Made by a program: the position numbers and the translations under genes. The notes beneath the pieces were generated by a model. The model did not search any database. It saw only the letters and a list, made by a program, of their open reading frames with translations, and was not told the DNA's origin. A DNA stretch of 64,000 nt from Algoriphagus zhangzhouensis (GTDB lineage Bacteria > Bacteroidota > Bacteroidia > Cytophagales > Cyclobacteriaceae). The stretch's first letter is position 1; each line of letters begins with the position of its first letter. Shown one piece after another: positions 1-8,683 of the stretch. Location: assembly GCF_900148515.1 (NCBI RefSeq), contig NZ_FRXN01000001.1:1302001-1366000 (forward strand), read 5' to 3'.

Positions 1-809
1 ATTTTTTAAGAACCCAAGCTGTAGAAAAATTATTTGCAAAAGAAGATAATGATGGACTAGAATTAGTTTTTAAGGATGGTTTATTAATCGAAAAGCATCA
101 ATGGATGTATGGGGAAAGAGATCCATTAGAGTTATCCGATGAAGAAAAATCATTCCAACTAAAAGAAGAAGTTTTACCTAATGATATTTTTGCAATTAAA
201 CTTTCTCAATCAAAATCAGAAAGTTTTCTTGGTGGTACTGAAGAAAAGGAATTTAATCTTCCAAAATTCTCAAAAAAGCCATCGTTTCAATATTTAGGAA
301 AATTATCAAACAAAACTCATGGTTTCAAGTGGCTACCATTTGATCTAAATCTTACCATTCCATTATATGGTTATTTTGACCAACTATTTTTAGATTATTC
401 TGATAAAAACAACCCAAGAGTCGTCAATGAATCCGAGTATTTAAATTCAGACAATGATGATAAATATGTGAATTCAAGCAGCCAAGTAATATTTGAAAAA
501 ACATATATATCTACGGAAAAACTTAATGAACATCGAGAATTAGAGTGGGAAAATGGGATTATAGGAATTCCGAAGTGGATTCAATACCCTGCCATTCCGA
601 CCTGTCCAAAAACAGGAGAAATGATGAAATTTATTTGTCAATTTTCATATCAAATAAATGTACCTGTATTTGAATCTGATTTAGATTTTAATTCGGACTC
701 GATTGATAAATCCTATTATGAAAAAATGAATTTTGGATCTGATGGGGACCTTTTCATTTTTATGAACCCAAATACCAAAATAGTTTGCTATATTATCCAG
801 CACACCTAA
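1..809 (+). CDS. DUF1963-like protein, 5' end outside the window
   Basis: The reading frame is open to the window edge (the first in-frame codons encode FLRTQAVEKLF), so the ATG at 105 is probably internal and the gene is 5'-truncated here. No signal peptide or membrane segment is visible in the 269 residues seen. The C-terminus has the layout of DUF1963 (YwqG-like) proteins: a PxxPxCPxTGExM segment, a FICQF strand, then a glycine/aspartate-rich FGSDGDLFIFMNP element and a terminal IIQHT. That family is cytoplasmic and of unknown biochemical role. The following gene starts 10 bases after the stop, suggesting co-transcription. The assignment is from motif memory and is tentative. Confidence 0.55.
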   Translation, partial: FLRTQAVEKLFAKEDNDGLELVFKDGLLIEKHQWMYGERDPLELSDEEKSFQLKEEVLPNDIFAIKLSQSKSESFLGGTEEKEFNLPKFSKKPSFQYLGKLSNKTHGFKWLPFDLNLTIPLYGYFDQLFLDYSDKNNPRVVNESEYLNSDNDDKYVNSSSQVIFEKTYISTEKLNEHRELEWENGIIGIPKWIQYPAIPTCPKTGEMMKFICQFSYQINVPVFESDLDFNSDSIDKSYYEKMNFGSDGDLFIFMNPNTKIVCYIIQHT

Positions 810-819
810 AAGGCTGATA

Positions 820-1326
820 ATGTTAGATTTACTCTGGAGTATCTTTGACTTAGCGATAATTATTCTTTTTGTCTTCTTTTTCTTATTGGTGATACGACTC
901 GGTATTTCCCAACTACAAAAGAAATGGAGGTTCATTGCCATCCCTGCAATTTTGATTGGGACCTTTTCACTAATTAAGCAAAACAAACCGGATCAAGGAA
1001 AGGACAGTCCCATTGGCTTAGAATATTCTGTTGATCAGATTATCGTTCCTGTTTCCTCTATCAATGACTTAAATATTTCTATTGTTCGGGGAAAAGAAGA
1101 CAATGAAATCAATCCCTATCTTTCAAATTCTTATTTGTCAGGTTTTGTTTTGGGACGGGTTTGGAAACAAGAAGGAATCCAGGAGAAAGAAGGTCGAATC
1201 GAGATATTAGGGTCTGTTAATTACTATTTATTTGGAATAGACCTGATGAGTTTCCCAAGAACGGTAATTATTAAACCTAAAAGTGATTATGAAACTCCCA
1301 ATTTCAAGCACGAGTTTTCATCTTAG
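820..1326 (+). CDS. hypothetical membrane protein
   Basis: I do not recognise this 168-residue protein. It begins with a strongly hydrophobic segment (about residues 9-28) and a second shorter one (about 38-52) separated by a basic loop (QLQKKWR), so it is probably an inner-membrane protein with a soluble C-terminal domain of about 110 residues. The soluble part has alternating polar and hydrophobic stretches and no catalytic motif I can see. It follows the DUF1963-like gene by 10 bases and is likely in the same transcript. Start is the first ATG. Confidence 0.6.
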   Translation: MLDLLWSIFDLAIIILFVFFFLLVIRLGISQLQKKWRFIAIPAILIGTFSLIKQNKPDQGKDSPIGLEYSVDQIIVPVSSINDLNISIVRGKEDNEINPYLSNSYLSGFVLGRVWKQEGIQEKEGRIEILGSVNYYLFGIDLMSFPRTVIIKPKSDYETPNFKHEFSS

Positions 1327-1408
1327 ACTAATTTTTTTCCTACCAACCAAAACTTAATTGAATTCTTAAAAGAAGCTGGTATTTTACATTCTTTAAAACC
1401 ACCAGCTG

Positions 1409-2968
1409 ATGAAATATTATTTATCCATTTTCTCTCTTCTTTTGCTTTTCACAGCATGTACTAAAGAGAGCGAAGAAAAACCACTTCCACGTATTGCTAT
1501 TGCCGGATTGGCCATAGAATCAAGTACTTTCTCTCCTGCCAGATCCACTGCAGAGTCTTTCAAGGCTCGGGTTGGAGATGATATTTTCAATTATTACAGA
1601 TTCCTCTCTGATAGTTCTGAAGATAGAGCAAGAGCTCAATGGTTCCCAACCTTGAGAGGCCATGCTATCCCAGGCGGAATGGTAACTCGTGAAGCTTATG
1701 ACTCTTTGGTCAATGTGACCTTGGAAATGTTGAAAGAAAACCTTCCCTATGATGGCTTATTTTTCGATATCCATGGAGCTATGAGCGTAGAAGATTTGGA
1801 TGATCCTGAAGGTGATTTTATAGTCAAAGTTCGCGAGGTAGTTGGTCCTGAAACTTTGATCTCAACTTCTATGGATTTACACGGAAACGTTTCTGAAAGA
1901 CTTGCAGAAAACTCTGATTTGATCACCTGCTACAGAATGGCACCTCATGAGGATGCTTTGGAATCCAAGCAAAGAGCAGTAGAAAACATGTTGGACAGAT
2001 TGGAATCTGGAAAAGGAAAACCAGCCTTCAAAGCATGGATTCCAGTTCCTATTTTACTTCCAGGAGAAAAGACCTCTACTCGAATCGACCCAGGAAAAAC
2101 CTTGTACTCAAAAGTTGATCCTCAAACCAAAAAAGAAGGGGTGATCGATGCTGCAATCTGGATCGGATATGCATGGGCGGATGAACCAAGAAATCATGCT
2201 GTAGTGATGGTTACTGGAGATGATGAAGCACAGGTAAAAGAAAGTGCTGAATATTTGGCACAGAGCTTTTGGGATGTGAGAAATGAATTCGAATTCGTAG
2301 CACCTGTTGCCTATCTGGATGAAAGCTTGGAAATGGCTCTAAAAAGTGAGAAAAAGCCATTTGTGATTTCTGATATGGGAGATAATCCTACAGCAGGAGG
2401 TGCAGGTGATGTTACTTGGACTTTGACTGAACTCCTAAAAAGACCAGAATTCAAGTCTGAAAAAGGACCAGAATTAATTTATGCTTCCATTCCAGGACCA
2501 GAATTGGTCGCAAAAGCAAAAGAGGCAGGCCTAGGAGCTGAGGTTGAAGGGTATGTAGGTGCGGCTGTTGACAATAGATACGCAGGGCCTATTTTGCTCA
2601 AAGGAAAAGTCTTGGCAATCAAAGAAGGAGATCATGATGCAAAAACAGAGGTAGTCGTACAGGTAGGATCTATCAAAGTGATTGTAACTGAGAAAAGAAA
2701 GCCATACCACAATGAATCAGACTTTACCGAACTCAATTTGGATCCTAGAAATTCAGATATCTTGGTTGTGAAAATCGGCTACCTTGTACCTGAACTTTAC
2801 AACATGAGAGGTGATTGGATCATGGCTTTGACTCCAGGTGGAGTGGACCAGGATTTGGAGCGTCTTGGCTACCAAAGAATCAAAAGACCGATGTTCCCAT
2901 TGGATAAAGACATGGCTGATCCGGACTTGACTGTCAGATGGATGAAAGCAGCGGATGAACTGAACTAA
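1409..2968 (+). CDS. M81 family (MlrC-like) metallopeptidase, lipoprotein
   Basis: This 519-residue protein matches the M81/MlrC family, zinc peptidases known from microcystin breakdown but widespread with unknown natural substrates. The N-terminal half (about residues 27-330) is the DUF1485 domain and the C-terminal half (about 335-510) the MlrC C-terminal domain. Likely zinc ligands are visible: Glu37 in AIESSTFSP, Asp156 and His158 in SMDLHGN, and His180 in RMAPHED; FFDIHGAM lies at 118-125. A lipobox (LFTAC, Cys17) indicates membrane anchoring after export, which is less usual than the cytoplasmic family members. It is flanked by a weak hairpin terminator and appears monocistronic. Confidence 0.85.
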   Translation: MKYYLSIFSLLLLFTACTKESEEKPLPRIAIAGLAIESSTFSPARSTAESFKARVGDDIFNYYRFLSDSSEDRARAQWFPTLRGHAIPGGMVTREAYDSLVNVTLEMLKENLPYDGLFFDIHGAMSVEDLDDPEGDFIVKVREVVGPETLISTSMDLHGNVSERLAENSDLITCYRMAPHEDALESKQRAVENMLDRLESGKGKPAFKAWIPVPILLPGEKTSTRIDPGKTLYSKVDPQTKKEGVIDAAIWIGYAWADEPRNHAVVMVTGDDEAQVKESAEYLAQSFWDVRNEFEFVAPVAYLDESLEMALKSEKKPFVISDMGDNPTAGGAGDVTWTLTELLKRPEFKSEKGPELIYASIPGPELVAKAKEAGLGAEVEGYVGAAVDNRYAGPILLKGKVLAIKEGDHDAKTEVVVQVGSIKVIVTEKRKPYHNESDFTELNLDPRNSDILVVKIGYLVPELYNMRGDWIMALTPGGVDQDLERLGYQRIKRPMFPLDKDMADPDLTVRWMKAADELN

Positions 2969-2977
2969 TTTATACTC

Positions 2978-2999
2978 AAAAGTGACATTTGTCATTTTT
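2978..2999 (+). terminator. AT-rich hairpin after the M81 gene
   Basis: A 10-bp near-perfect inverted repeat, AAAAGTGACA and TGTCATTTTT, separated by only two bases, lies 10 bases after the stop of the M81 gene and runs into a T-rich stretch. One G:T pair breaks perfection and the inner pairs must open to form a loop. It is a plausible but weak intrinsic terminator. Confidence 0.4.
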
Positions 3000-3049
3000 A
3001 TTCGCCAATATTCTGGGTAATCTTGGTAATTGATAAACGCAAATAGACC

Positions 3050-3286
3050 ATGTTAAAAAAACATCCACTACAGGAAGAATTCCCAGAATTTGAAAGCAAA
3101 ATCAATGATCTAAAAGTTTCAAATGAGCACTTCAAAAAACTTTTCGAAACCTACGATGAAGTAGATCATGAAATTTATAGAGTAGAATCCGATACAGAGC
3201 CGGCTTCTGATGAGGCAGCAAATCAGCTTCGGATCAAAAGACTTCATTTGAAGGACGAGATTTACCAGTTTCTTCAGGATAATTAA
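3050..3286 (+). CDS. YdcH family (DUF465) protein
   Basis: This 78-residue acidic, all-helical protein has the DUF465/YdcH pattern: an N-terminal EEFPEFESKINDLK segment, a middle FKKLFETYDEVDHEIYRVE helix and a C-terminal LRIKRLHLKDEIYQFL helix. The family forms short coiled-coil hairpins in the cytoplasm and its role is unknown. It stands alone between a weak terminator and a strong terminator shared with the convergent mazG-type gene. Confidence 0.8.
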   Translation: MLKKHPLQEEFPEFESKINDLKVSNEHFKKLFETYDEVDHEIYRVESDTEPASDEAANQLRIKRLHLKDEIYQFLQDN

Positions 3287-3290
3287 TCAA

Positions 3291-3314
3291 AATGCCCGGC
3301 TTATACCGGGCATT
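3291..3314. terminator. intrinsic terminator between convergent genes
   Basis: A perfect 9-bp stem (AATGCCCGG with CCGGGCATT) around a 6-base loop is followed by TTTTATTT on the plus strand. It sits 4 bases after the ydcH-like stop and 2 bases before the end of the convergent MazG gene. The plus-strand U-tract is strong. On the minus strand only about four Ts follow, so termination is mainly for the plus-strand gene. Confidence 0.85.
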
Positions 3315-3316
3315 TT

Positions 3317-3655
3317 TTATTTAAGCTTTTCATTGTCTTTATGTCGGGTAGCATCCCTGATATTTTTCTTATCCATATTTTTTCTTAGAGCTTCTGTCAA
3401 ATCCACTCCTGTCTGATTAGCCAAACATATCAATACCCAAAGGATATCGGCCATTTCATCCCCTAAGTCCTTGCCTTTATCAGATTCTTTGAAGGACTGT
3501 TCTCCATAAGTTCTTGCCATTAGCCTGGCCAGCTCCCCCACTTCCTCCATCAAAATGGTCATATTGGTCAACTCATTGAAATAGCGAACACCGACAGTCT
3601 TGATCCAATGATCTACCAATTCTTGAGCTTCAGATATAGTGATTTCATTTTTCAT
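3317..3655 (-). CDS. MazG-like nucleotide pyrophosphohydrolase
   Basis: This 112-residue protein is a single-domain MazG/RS21-C6-type NTP pyrophosphatase, which hydrolyses (d)NTPs to NMP and pyrophosphate and can clean the nucleotide pool. The all-alpha metal site is visible: an ExxE motif in EEVGEL (Glu38, Glu41) and an ExxD motif in DEMADILW (Glu67, Asp70). Length fits the small single-domain class. In many Bacteroidota the relative lies next to dtd; here dtd is 5 kb away. No operon partner is evident, as the neighbouring gene upstream is divergent. Confidence 0.85.
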   Translation of the reverse strand: MKNEITISEAQELVDHWIKTVGVRYFNELTNMTILMEEVGELARLMARTYGEQSFKESDKGKDLGDEMADILWVLICLANQTGVDLTEALRKNMDKKNIRDATRHKDNEKLK

Positions 3656-3776
3656 TTGAGCTTTTGTTAGCTTTTTAGCATTTTAGAAATGCATTAATTT
3701 TAGTTTCTAAAAATCCTTTTGTAAACATATTAAAATTGATTGCGGATAAACAAGTTTTTATTCTAATTCCAACCAT

Positions 3777-4403
3777 TTGACACCAGACTTACTACCATTT
3801 GCTCTCTCTGTTTTTACTGGCTTTTTTGCCATTATGAACCCGATCGCGAATATTCCAATCTTTTCTTCTTTGGTAGAGGATGCAGATAAACAGACTAAAA
3901 GAGAAATCAGCCGCAAGGCTACTTGGGTAGCATTCTTGATTGTCACTGTTTTTGTGATTTTGGGAAAATTCATTTTTGAACTCTTTGGAATCACTATTCC
4001 TGCATTCAAAATCACAGGTGGAATCCTGATCTTTTATGTAGGCTTTGAAATGCTGCAATCCAAAAGATCCAAAGTGAAAACAATTGAAAAACCCGTAATC
4101 GATGAAGACATCGCAATCTCTCCCTTAGCGATCCCAATTTTGGCAGGACCTGGAACTATCGTAACTGCCATGAACTTTGCCACAGGCTCCTATATTCATA
4201 TCGGAATAGTGGTGTTGATTTTTGGATTGATGTGTATTTTGACCAATTGGGCTTTTCGCATCAGTGATCGGGTCATTCAAAAACTGGGGAATAATGTCAT
4301 CACTGTAGTCGGTAAAATCATGGGATTGATCATTGCGATTATTGGCACCTCCATGATTATTGATGGGATCAAGCTTGCTTTTGATATTAGCCCCAAAAGT
4401 TAA
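3777..4403 (+). CDS. MarC family integral membrane protein
   Basis: This 208-residue protein has six predicted membrane segments and the MarC/UPF0056 signatures FFAIMNPIANIPIF near the N-terminus and AIPILAGPGTI at mid-length. The family is annotated as NAAT-type transporters, but no substrate is established. The start is a TTG: the frame is closed by a stop 30 bases upstream, and the next ATG (3834) would delete half of the first membrane helix. Two further plus-strand genes follow at 13-base intervals, so the three may be co-transcribed. Confidence 0.85.
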   Translation: MTPDLLPFALSVFTGFFAIMNPIANIPIFSSLVEDADKQTKREISRKATWVAFLIVTVFVILGKFIFELFGITIPAFKITGGILIFYVGFEMLQSKRSKVKTIEKPVIDEDIAISPLAIPILAGPGTIVTAMNFATGSYIHIGIVVLIFGLMCILTNWAFRISDRVIQKLGNNVITVVGKIMGLIIAIIGTSMIIDGIKLAFDISPKS

Positions 4404-4416
4404 ATTCTGGTCTAAA

Positions 4417-4899
4417 ATGAAACCTCCATTTTTCAAAACAACTCTAATTCTCTGTTTACTTTTTATCTCTTTAAAGGGCTTTGGGTGTGTATGTGCACCC
4501 CATGGAGAATTTACTATCAAAGAGGTTGAGAATTTTGATTATGTCGCTTTGGTAAAAATAAACAACACCTCTCCTATGGATACTACCGGTGGAATTTCAC
4601 AGCTAAGGCCTTGGTTTTTTACAGCCGAGATCCAGGAGATCCAAGTATTCAAAGGTTCCTCTGTTACAAGTCTTAAAATCATTCAGGGAAAAAGGAAGTT
4701 TGGATACTTCACCTCCTGCGACCAAGGAATTGATACAGGAGAAGAGTGGCTGATTTTTGGAAATTTAAATAATGACCAGATAGAAGTTAATAGTTGCACA
4801 CCAACTTCTCAGTTTAAGATAGCTGGTGGTGGAATGGATTGGCAATACGATAGAACTCTAAAGAAAATAAAGATTCTAGAAAGTTTACTTGAAGAATAA
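4417..4899 (+). CDS. secreted NTR/TIMP-like protein
   Basis: The ATG at 4417 gives a 160-residue protein with a classic signal peptide (about residues 1-22). After cleavage the mature protein would begin with or near Cys-Val-Cys-Ala-Pro. A CxC at the mature N-terminus, a following VALVKI strand, and later Cys residues in the SCDQGIDTGEEWLIFG and NSCTPTSQF segments resemble the netrin/TIMP-like (NTR) fold, where these cysteines form disulfides. In animals such domains inhibit metalloproteases; bacterial members are uncharacterised, so no function is claimed. It follows marC by 13 bases. Confidence 0.6.
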   Translation: MKPPFFKTTLILCLLFISLKGFGCVCAPHGEFTIKEVENFDYVALVKINNTSPMDTTGGISQLRPWFFTAEIQEIQVFKGSSVTSLKIIQGKRKFGYFTSCDQGIDTGEEWLIFGNLNNDQIEVNSCTPTSQFKIAGGGMDWQYDRTLKKIKILESLLEE

Positions 4900-4912
4900 A
4901 TAACTTAAACAC

Positions 4913-5287
4913 ATGAACCCAAAACCATCCTCAATCGAAGAATATTTCAGCTGGTTTTCACCTGAAATCCAATCCAAACTTCAGGAAATCAGAAGTATCC
5001 TAAAAAAAACTCTACCTGATGCCAAAGAGGTGATCAGCTATCATATGCCGGCATTTAAGACTTCTGAAGTTCTGGTTTACTATGCTGCTATGAAAAACCA
5101 CCTGGGATTTTACCCAACCAATTCAGGAGTAAGTGAATTCAAGGAAGAATTAAAGGGTTTTGTTACTAGCAAAGGGGCTATTCAAATCCCTTATGACATC
5201 CCTTTGCCGGAAAAACTGATTCGTGATATAGCTATTTTTCGTCAAGCTGAAGCGGAGGATCGAAAGGCTAAGAAATCGAAGAAATAA
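4913..5287 (+). CDS. DUF1801 (YdhG-like) protein
   Basis: This 124-residue cytoplasmic protein matches DUF1801, a YjbR/CyaY-like fold. Visible family features are the N-terminal SIEEYFSWFSPEIQSKLQEIR, then ISYHMPAFK, and the LGFYPTNSG segment. Bacillus YdhG has been linked to iron handling, but family function is broadly unknown. It lies 13 bases after the NTR-like gene. Its last 20 bases overlap the end of the convergent aminotransferase gene. Confidence 0.8.
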   Translation: MNPKPSSIEEYFSWFSPEIQSKLQEIRSILKKTLPDAKEVISYHMPAFKTSEVLVYYAAMKNHLGFYPTNSGVSEFKEELKGFVTSKGAIQIPYDIPLPEKLIRDIAIFRQAEAEDRKAKKSKK

Positions 5288-6536
5288 TCTTTTTGACCTC
5301 AGAGACGAACTTATCTATCTCCTTTTTGGAATTATAAATATGGGTAGAAACACGAACTGCATCCAAACCTGCCTCATATATCCCTCGCGTTCTAAATCCA
5401 GCAGTGCCGAGTTTTCTTTGAAGCTCTAGATAATCTATACCATTCACCTTAAAAGTCACTACAGAGATTCTAGACTCTTCTTCTTTAGGTGTCAAAACTT
5501 CAACTTCCTTGAATGAATCCAATCCTTTCCATAAGTAGGAAGACAATTCTCTGACTCTTTTTTCTACCCTCTCCTTTCCTATCGCCAAATGAAAATCCAC
5601 TGCTGCTCCCATCCCCAATCGTTGTGGAGTACTCTGAGTACCATAATCGTAGCGATGAGCTGAATTCACTAAGGGTTCCAAATGTTGGTAATTTGGTTCT
5701 AAAGTCCATCCATCGCTAGAATGCGCTCCGATTTGAATTGCCTGGACTTTATCAATCATATTTTCTCTGACATAGAGAAAACCTGTCCCAGCAGGCCCCA
5801 ACATCCATTTATGAAAGCATCCAGCATACATATCACAACCTAAATCATGTAAATCCAAGTCAAATGTACCTGCTCCATGGGCTCCGTCTATGGCGGTAAT
5901 AATCCCCTTACTTTTTGCAAATTCTGCTATTTCTTTAATGGGAAAAACTAACCCCGTTGTGCAGGTTATATGAGGAATAGCGATCACTTTGGTCTTTTTG
6001 CTGACTAAGCTTTTGATCAGTTTTAAATTCTCTTTTGCAGTTAGTTTAGGATCAAAAACCACTAATTTTATCCCATCAAGCTTCTCTCTATTCAACCATG
6101 GAAACGCATTCCCTGAATGATCATGGGAACATAAAATCACCTCATCTCCTTGCTTCAAGTCAATCCCCCAAGTCATAATATTGATTCCTTCTGTGGTATT
6201 ATGAGTGAGGCAAAGCTCTTTCTCGTCAATCCCTAAAAACTCAGCAATTTTAGGCCTTACTGCATCATAGTTTCCGTATTCACCACTTGCGCAAGTTTTT
6301 TGAAGCCCCTCACTTACAGCATCGATTACTACCTGAGGACAAGGCCCAAAAGTTCCATTATTCATATAAACTCTATTATGAGTTAAGGGGAACAATTTGC
6401 GGATTTCATCCCAAGATTTATCTGCTAAAGAATCTTTCGAAAAATTCAATGATTCAGAATCATTGGCAAGTTTAATAAGTGATGGTGATAAAGCCCCAAG
6501 TCCTAACTTTTGAATAAAAGACCTTCTAGAAGTCAT
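5268..6536 (-). CDS. PLP-dependent aminotransferase class V, Tat-exported
   Basis: This 422-residue protein is a fold-type I class V aminotransferase, in the group that includes isopenicillin N epimerase-like and cysteine desulfurase-like enzymes. The PLP-binding lysine is Lys243 in CFHKWMLGP; Asp217 and His220 in AIDGAHGAG fit the cofactor pocket. The N-terminus carries a twin-arginine motif (SRRSFIQKLG, residues 3-12) followed by a short hydrophobic stretch, so it is probably exported folded with its cofactor. The substrate is unknown. Its 3' end overlaps the convergent DUF1801 gene by 20 bases. Confidence 0.85.
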   Translation of the reverse strand: MTSRRSFIQKLGLGALSPSLIKLANDSESLNFSKDSLADKSWDEIRKLFPLTHNRVYMNNGTFGPCPQVVIDAVSEGLQKTCASGEYGNYDAVRPKIAEFLGIDEKELCLTHNTTEGINIMTWGIDLKQGDEVILCSHDHSGNAFPWLNREKLDGIKLVVFDPKLTAKENLKLIKSLVSKKTKVIAIPHITCTTGLVFPIKEIAEFAKSKGIITAIDGAHGAGTFDLDLHDLGCDMYAGCFHKWMLGPAGTGFLYVRENMIDKVQAIQIGAHSSDGWTLEPNYQHLEPLVNSAHRYDYGTQSTPQRLGMGAAVDFHLAIGKERVEKRVRELSSYLWKGLDSFKEVEVLTPKEEESRISVVTFKVNGIDYLELQRKLGTAGFRTRGIYEAGLDAVRVSTHIYNSKKEIDKFVSEVKKIISSIS

Positions 6537-6716
6537 GCATTAACAAAATTCAAATTCCTAACTGATTTCGGAATACGAAAATTAAGGCATTGAGAATAAT
6601 TTTAGACATAAAATGGAAAAAATTTAAAAAATCTATGATGAATATCAAATTCATTCAATTGACAAATAAAATTTTATAAAGATTCCATTGTCTTTTTTCT
6701 TAAAATCCCCAAATCA
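6537..6716. other. AT-rich intergenic region
   Basis: This 180-bp stretch separates the aminotransferase promoter side from the end of the ABC ATPase gene. It is very A/T-rich. I see no convincing promoter box, hairpin terminator or small reading frame in it. Confidence 0.6.
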
Positions 6717-8192
6717 TCAATTAACCAAAGAGAACTTCTGGTTAACCTCATCTGGGACATCTTCATCGTAATGACTCACATAAATCAGCGAAATCGCCGA
6801 ATTTTCACAGATTTTCTGAACTGTATCTTTAAATAGAGTCCGCTGCATCTCATCCATTCCTTGAGAAGCTTCATCCAAAATCAATAATTGAGGCTTTTTA
6901 ATCATTGCCCTAGCCAAAAGTGCCCAACGTTGCTTTTCCATGGATACTCTAGACAGTAATTGATTTGCTTCCCTTTCCAATTCGAACAATTCAATCCATT
7001 TATCAGCTAACTCATCTTGTTCTGCATTGATCTTTTTGAATAATCCCATGGTGTCAAACAAGCCTGATAAAATCACCTTTCTGACAGTTTGATTTGCAGG
7101 AAAAAAACGAGCCAACTCTGGTGCTACAAAACCTGTTGGTCGCTTCACATCCCAGATACTTTCTCCTGTCCCTCTTTTCCTTCCAAAAAGCCAGAAATTT
7201 TGAGAATAGGCTTGAGGATTTTCTCCTATCAATAAGGAAATCAATGTCGATTTCCCAGAGCCATTTGGCCCTTTAAGCTGCCATTTTTCTCCAGCTCTCA
7301 CCTCCCAATTCACTTGATTCAAGATTGGCTTTTGATCATAGGTAATCGTCACATTTTCCAGCCGCACCGGCGAAGCTTCCGGCAGTTTTTCCCGCGACAA
7401 AAGGCTTTTCAACAAATCCCAATTCCATTCTTTTCTGGCAATGATCTCCTCTTGATCTGAAAAAGAAGAAGCGGAGAATGTTTTGTCCACTCCTTTAGAA
7501 TCCAACAAAGCCACATCGGTAATGCCTTCAGGTACCTCACCTGCCGCACAAGTTAAAATCACATGGACTCCCTGAGAAATGATCTCCTTTAAAACTTTCC
7601 CAAAGTTTGTTCTGCTAGCCAAATCCAACCCAGTGGTAGGATGATCCATCAAAAACAATTTCGGCTGTCTTAAAAGTCCCGAAGCAATGGCTAAACGTCG
7701 AGTCTCTCCATTGGAAAGTTTCAAAAGAGATTCATCTTTCAACCTTTCGAGATCCAACAACTCCATGACTCCCTCCACTGTCCAAGGTCCAGAAACCTTT
7801 GACTCAACTGCTTGAAGGAATTCTTCAACAGTTAAAGTCTCTCCAGATTCTGAGGAATTGAAGCGCTGCTGAAAGTAAAAATTCTGCTGGTTGAATTTAT
7901 TTCTAAACTCGTATTTCTGAGACACATAGGCGATCAAATCACGAAAGCTATGCATCTCTTTTTGAGCACTTTTCTCTTGAATATATGTAGATGCGAAAGG
8001 CCTTTCTACATGACCTTCTGGAATGACGGTATTGCCTCGTATCGTCTCTAAAAAAGCAGTTTGCAACCAACCTGACTCAGCAATAATTGCCCAATTCTCA
8101 TTTTGATTCAGTGAAAAATTAAGATTTTCAAAAGCATGATTTCCTTTGAACAATACTTTTGAATTCTGGATTAGTAAAAGGTTTTGAGGCAT
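6717..8192 (-). CDS. tandem ABC ATPase (ModF-like) with one degenerate site
   Basis: This 491-residue soluble protein has two fused ABC ATPase domains and no membrane segment, as in ModF-type proteins. The first domain (about 4-235) keeps a normal signature LSNGE (159-163). Its Walker A region is degenerate (AESGWLQT, about 38-45, no Lys), its Walker B ends Asp183-His184 rather than Asp-Glu, and Cys215 sits at the switch-His position. The second domain (about 275-491) has canonical Walker A GPNGSGKS (308-315), Walker B LLILDE (436-441) and switch His474, but its signature is VSMEK (416-420). All losses therefore fall in one composite site. It lies 38 bases downstream of dtd. Confidence 0.8.
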   Translation of the reverse strand: MPQNLLLIQNSKVLFKGNHAFENLNFSLNQNENWAIIAESGWLQTAFLETIRGNTVIPEGHVERPFASTYIQEKSAQKEMHSFRDLIAYVSQKYEFRNKFNQQNFYFQQRFNSSESGETLTVEEFLQAVESKVSGPWTVEGVMELLDLERLKDESLLKLSNGETRRLAIASGLLRQPKLFLMDHPTTGLDLASRTNFGKVLKEIISQGVHVILTCAAGEVPEGITDVALLDSKGVDKTFSASSFSDQEEIIARKEWNWDLLKSLLSREKLPEASPVRLENVTITYDQKPILNQVNWEVRAGEKWQLKGPNGSGKSTLISLLIGENPQAYSQNFWLFGRKRGTGESIWDVKRPTGFVAPELARFFPANQTVRKVILSGLFDTMGLFKKINAEQDELADKWIELFELEREANQLLSRVSMEKQRWALLARAMIKKPQLLILDEASQGMDEMQRTLFKDTVQKICENSAISLIYVSHYDEDVPDEVNQKFSLVN

Positions 8193-8196
8193 TCGA

Positions 8197-8226
8197 CAAA
8201 AATAAAAGGAAAATTAGGAGCACAAA
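8197..8226 (-). promoter_or_regulatory. candidate Bacteroidota promoter before the ABC ATPase gene
   Basis: On the minus strand TTTG (8226-8223), an 18-base spacer and TATTTTTG (8204-8197) fit the TTTG/TAnnTTTG Bacteroidota consensus. The predicted transcription start would be within about 2-5 bases of the ATG at 8192, so a transcript from here would be nearly leaderless. The A/T-rich context makes a chance match possible. Confidence 0.3.
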
Positions 8227-8230
8227 TGTC

Positions 8231-8683
8231 CTATACCTTATTCTTCGAATCAATTACTATGGTTACCGGGCCATCATTAACCAAGGAGACTTTCATATCT
8301 GCTCCAAACTCACCAGTTCCAATGCTTTTTCCCAATTCTTTTTCAAGACTTGAGATCATTTGTTCGTACAGAGGAATTGCCGTTTCTGGCCTTGCTGCTT
8401 TGATATAGGAAGGACGATTTCCCTTTTTGGTACTGGCATGAAGTGTAAACTGAGAAATCAACAAAATTTCACCATCAGCATCCAAAAGGCTTTTATTCAT
8501 CACTCCGGCCTCGTCTGGAAAAATTCTCAAATTGATGATTTTGCGGGTCAGCCAATCGATATCTTCTTGCCCATCTGCTTCCTCAATTCCCAATAAAATC
8601 ATCAATCCATTACCGATTGAAGCTTTGATTTCACCTTCGATTTTTACGGAGGCTTCAGAAGCTCTTTGTATTACTACTATCAT
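8231..8683 (-). CDS. dtd: D-aminoacyl-tRNA deacylase
   Basis: This 150-residue protein is DTD, which hydrolyses D-aminoacyl-tRNA (and glycyl-tRNA-Ala) to protect translation from D-amino acids. The two diagnostic motifs are present: SQFTLHA (residues 77-83) and the Gly-cisPro element in NDGPVT (Gly138-Pro139). Length is exactly that expected. Its ATG overlaps the TGA of the upstream SDR gene by four bases (ATGA), implying translational coupling in the minus-strand operon that begins near 10991. Confidence 0.93.
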   Translation of the reverse strand: MIVVIQRASEASVKIEGEIKASIGNGLMILLGIEEADGQEDIDWLTRKIINLRIFPDEAGVMNKSLLDADGEILLISQFTLHASTKKGNRPSYIKAARPETAIPLYEQMISSLEKELGKSIGTGEFGADMKVSLVNDGPVTIVIDSKNKV

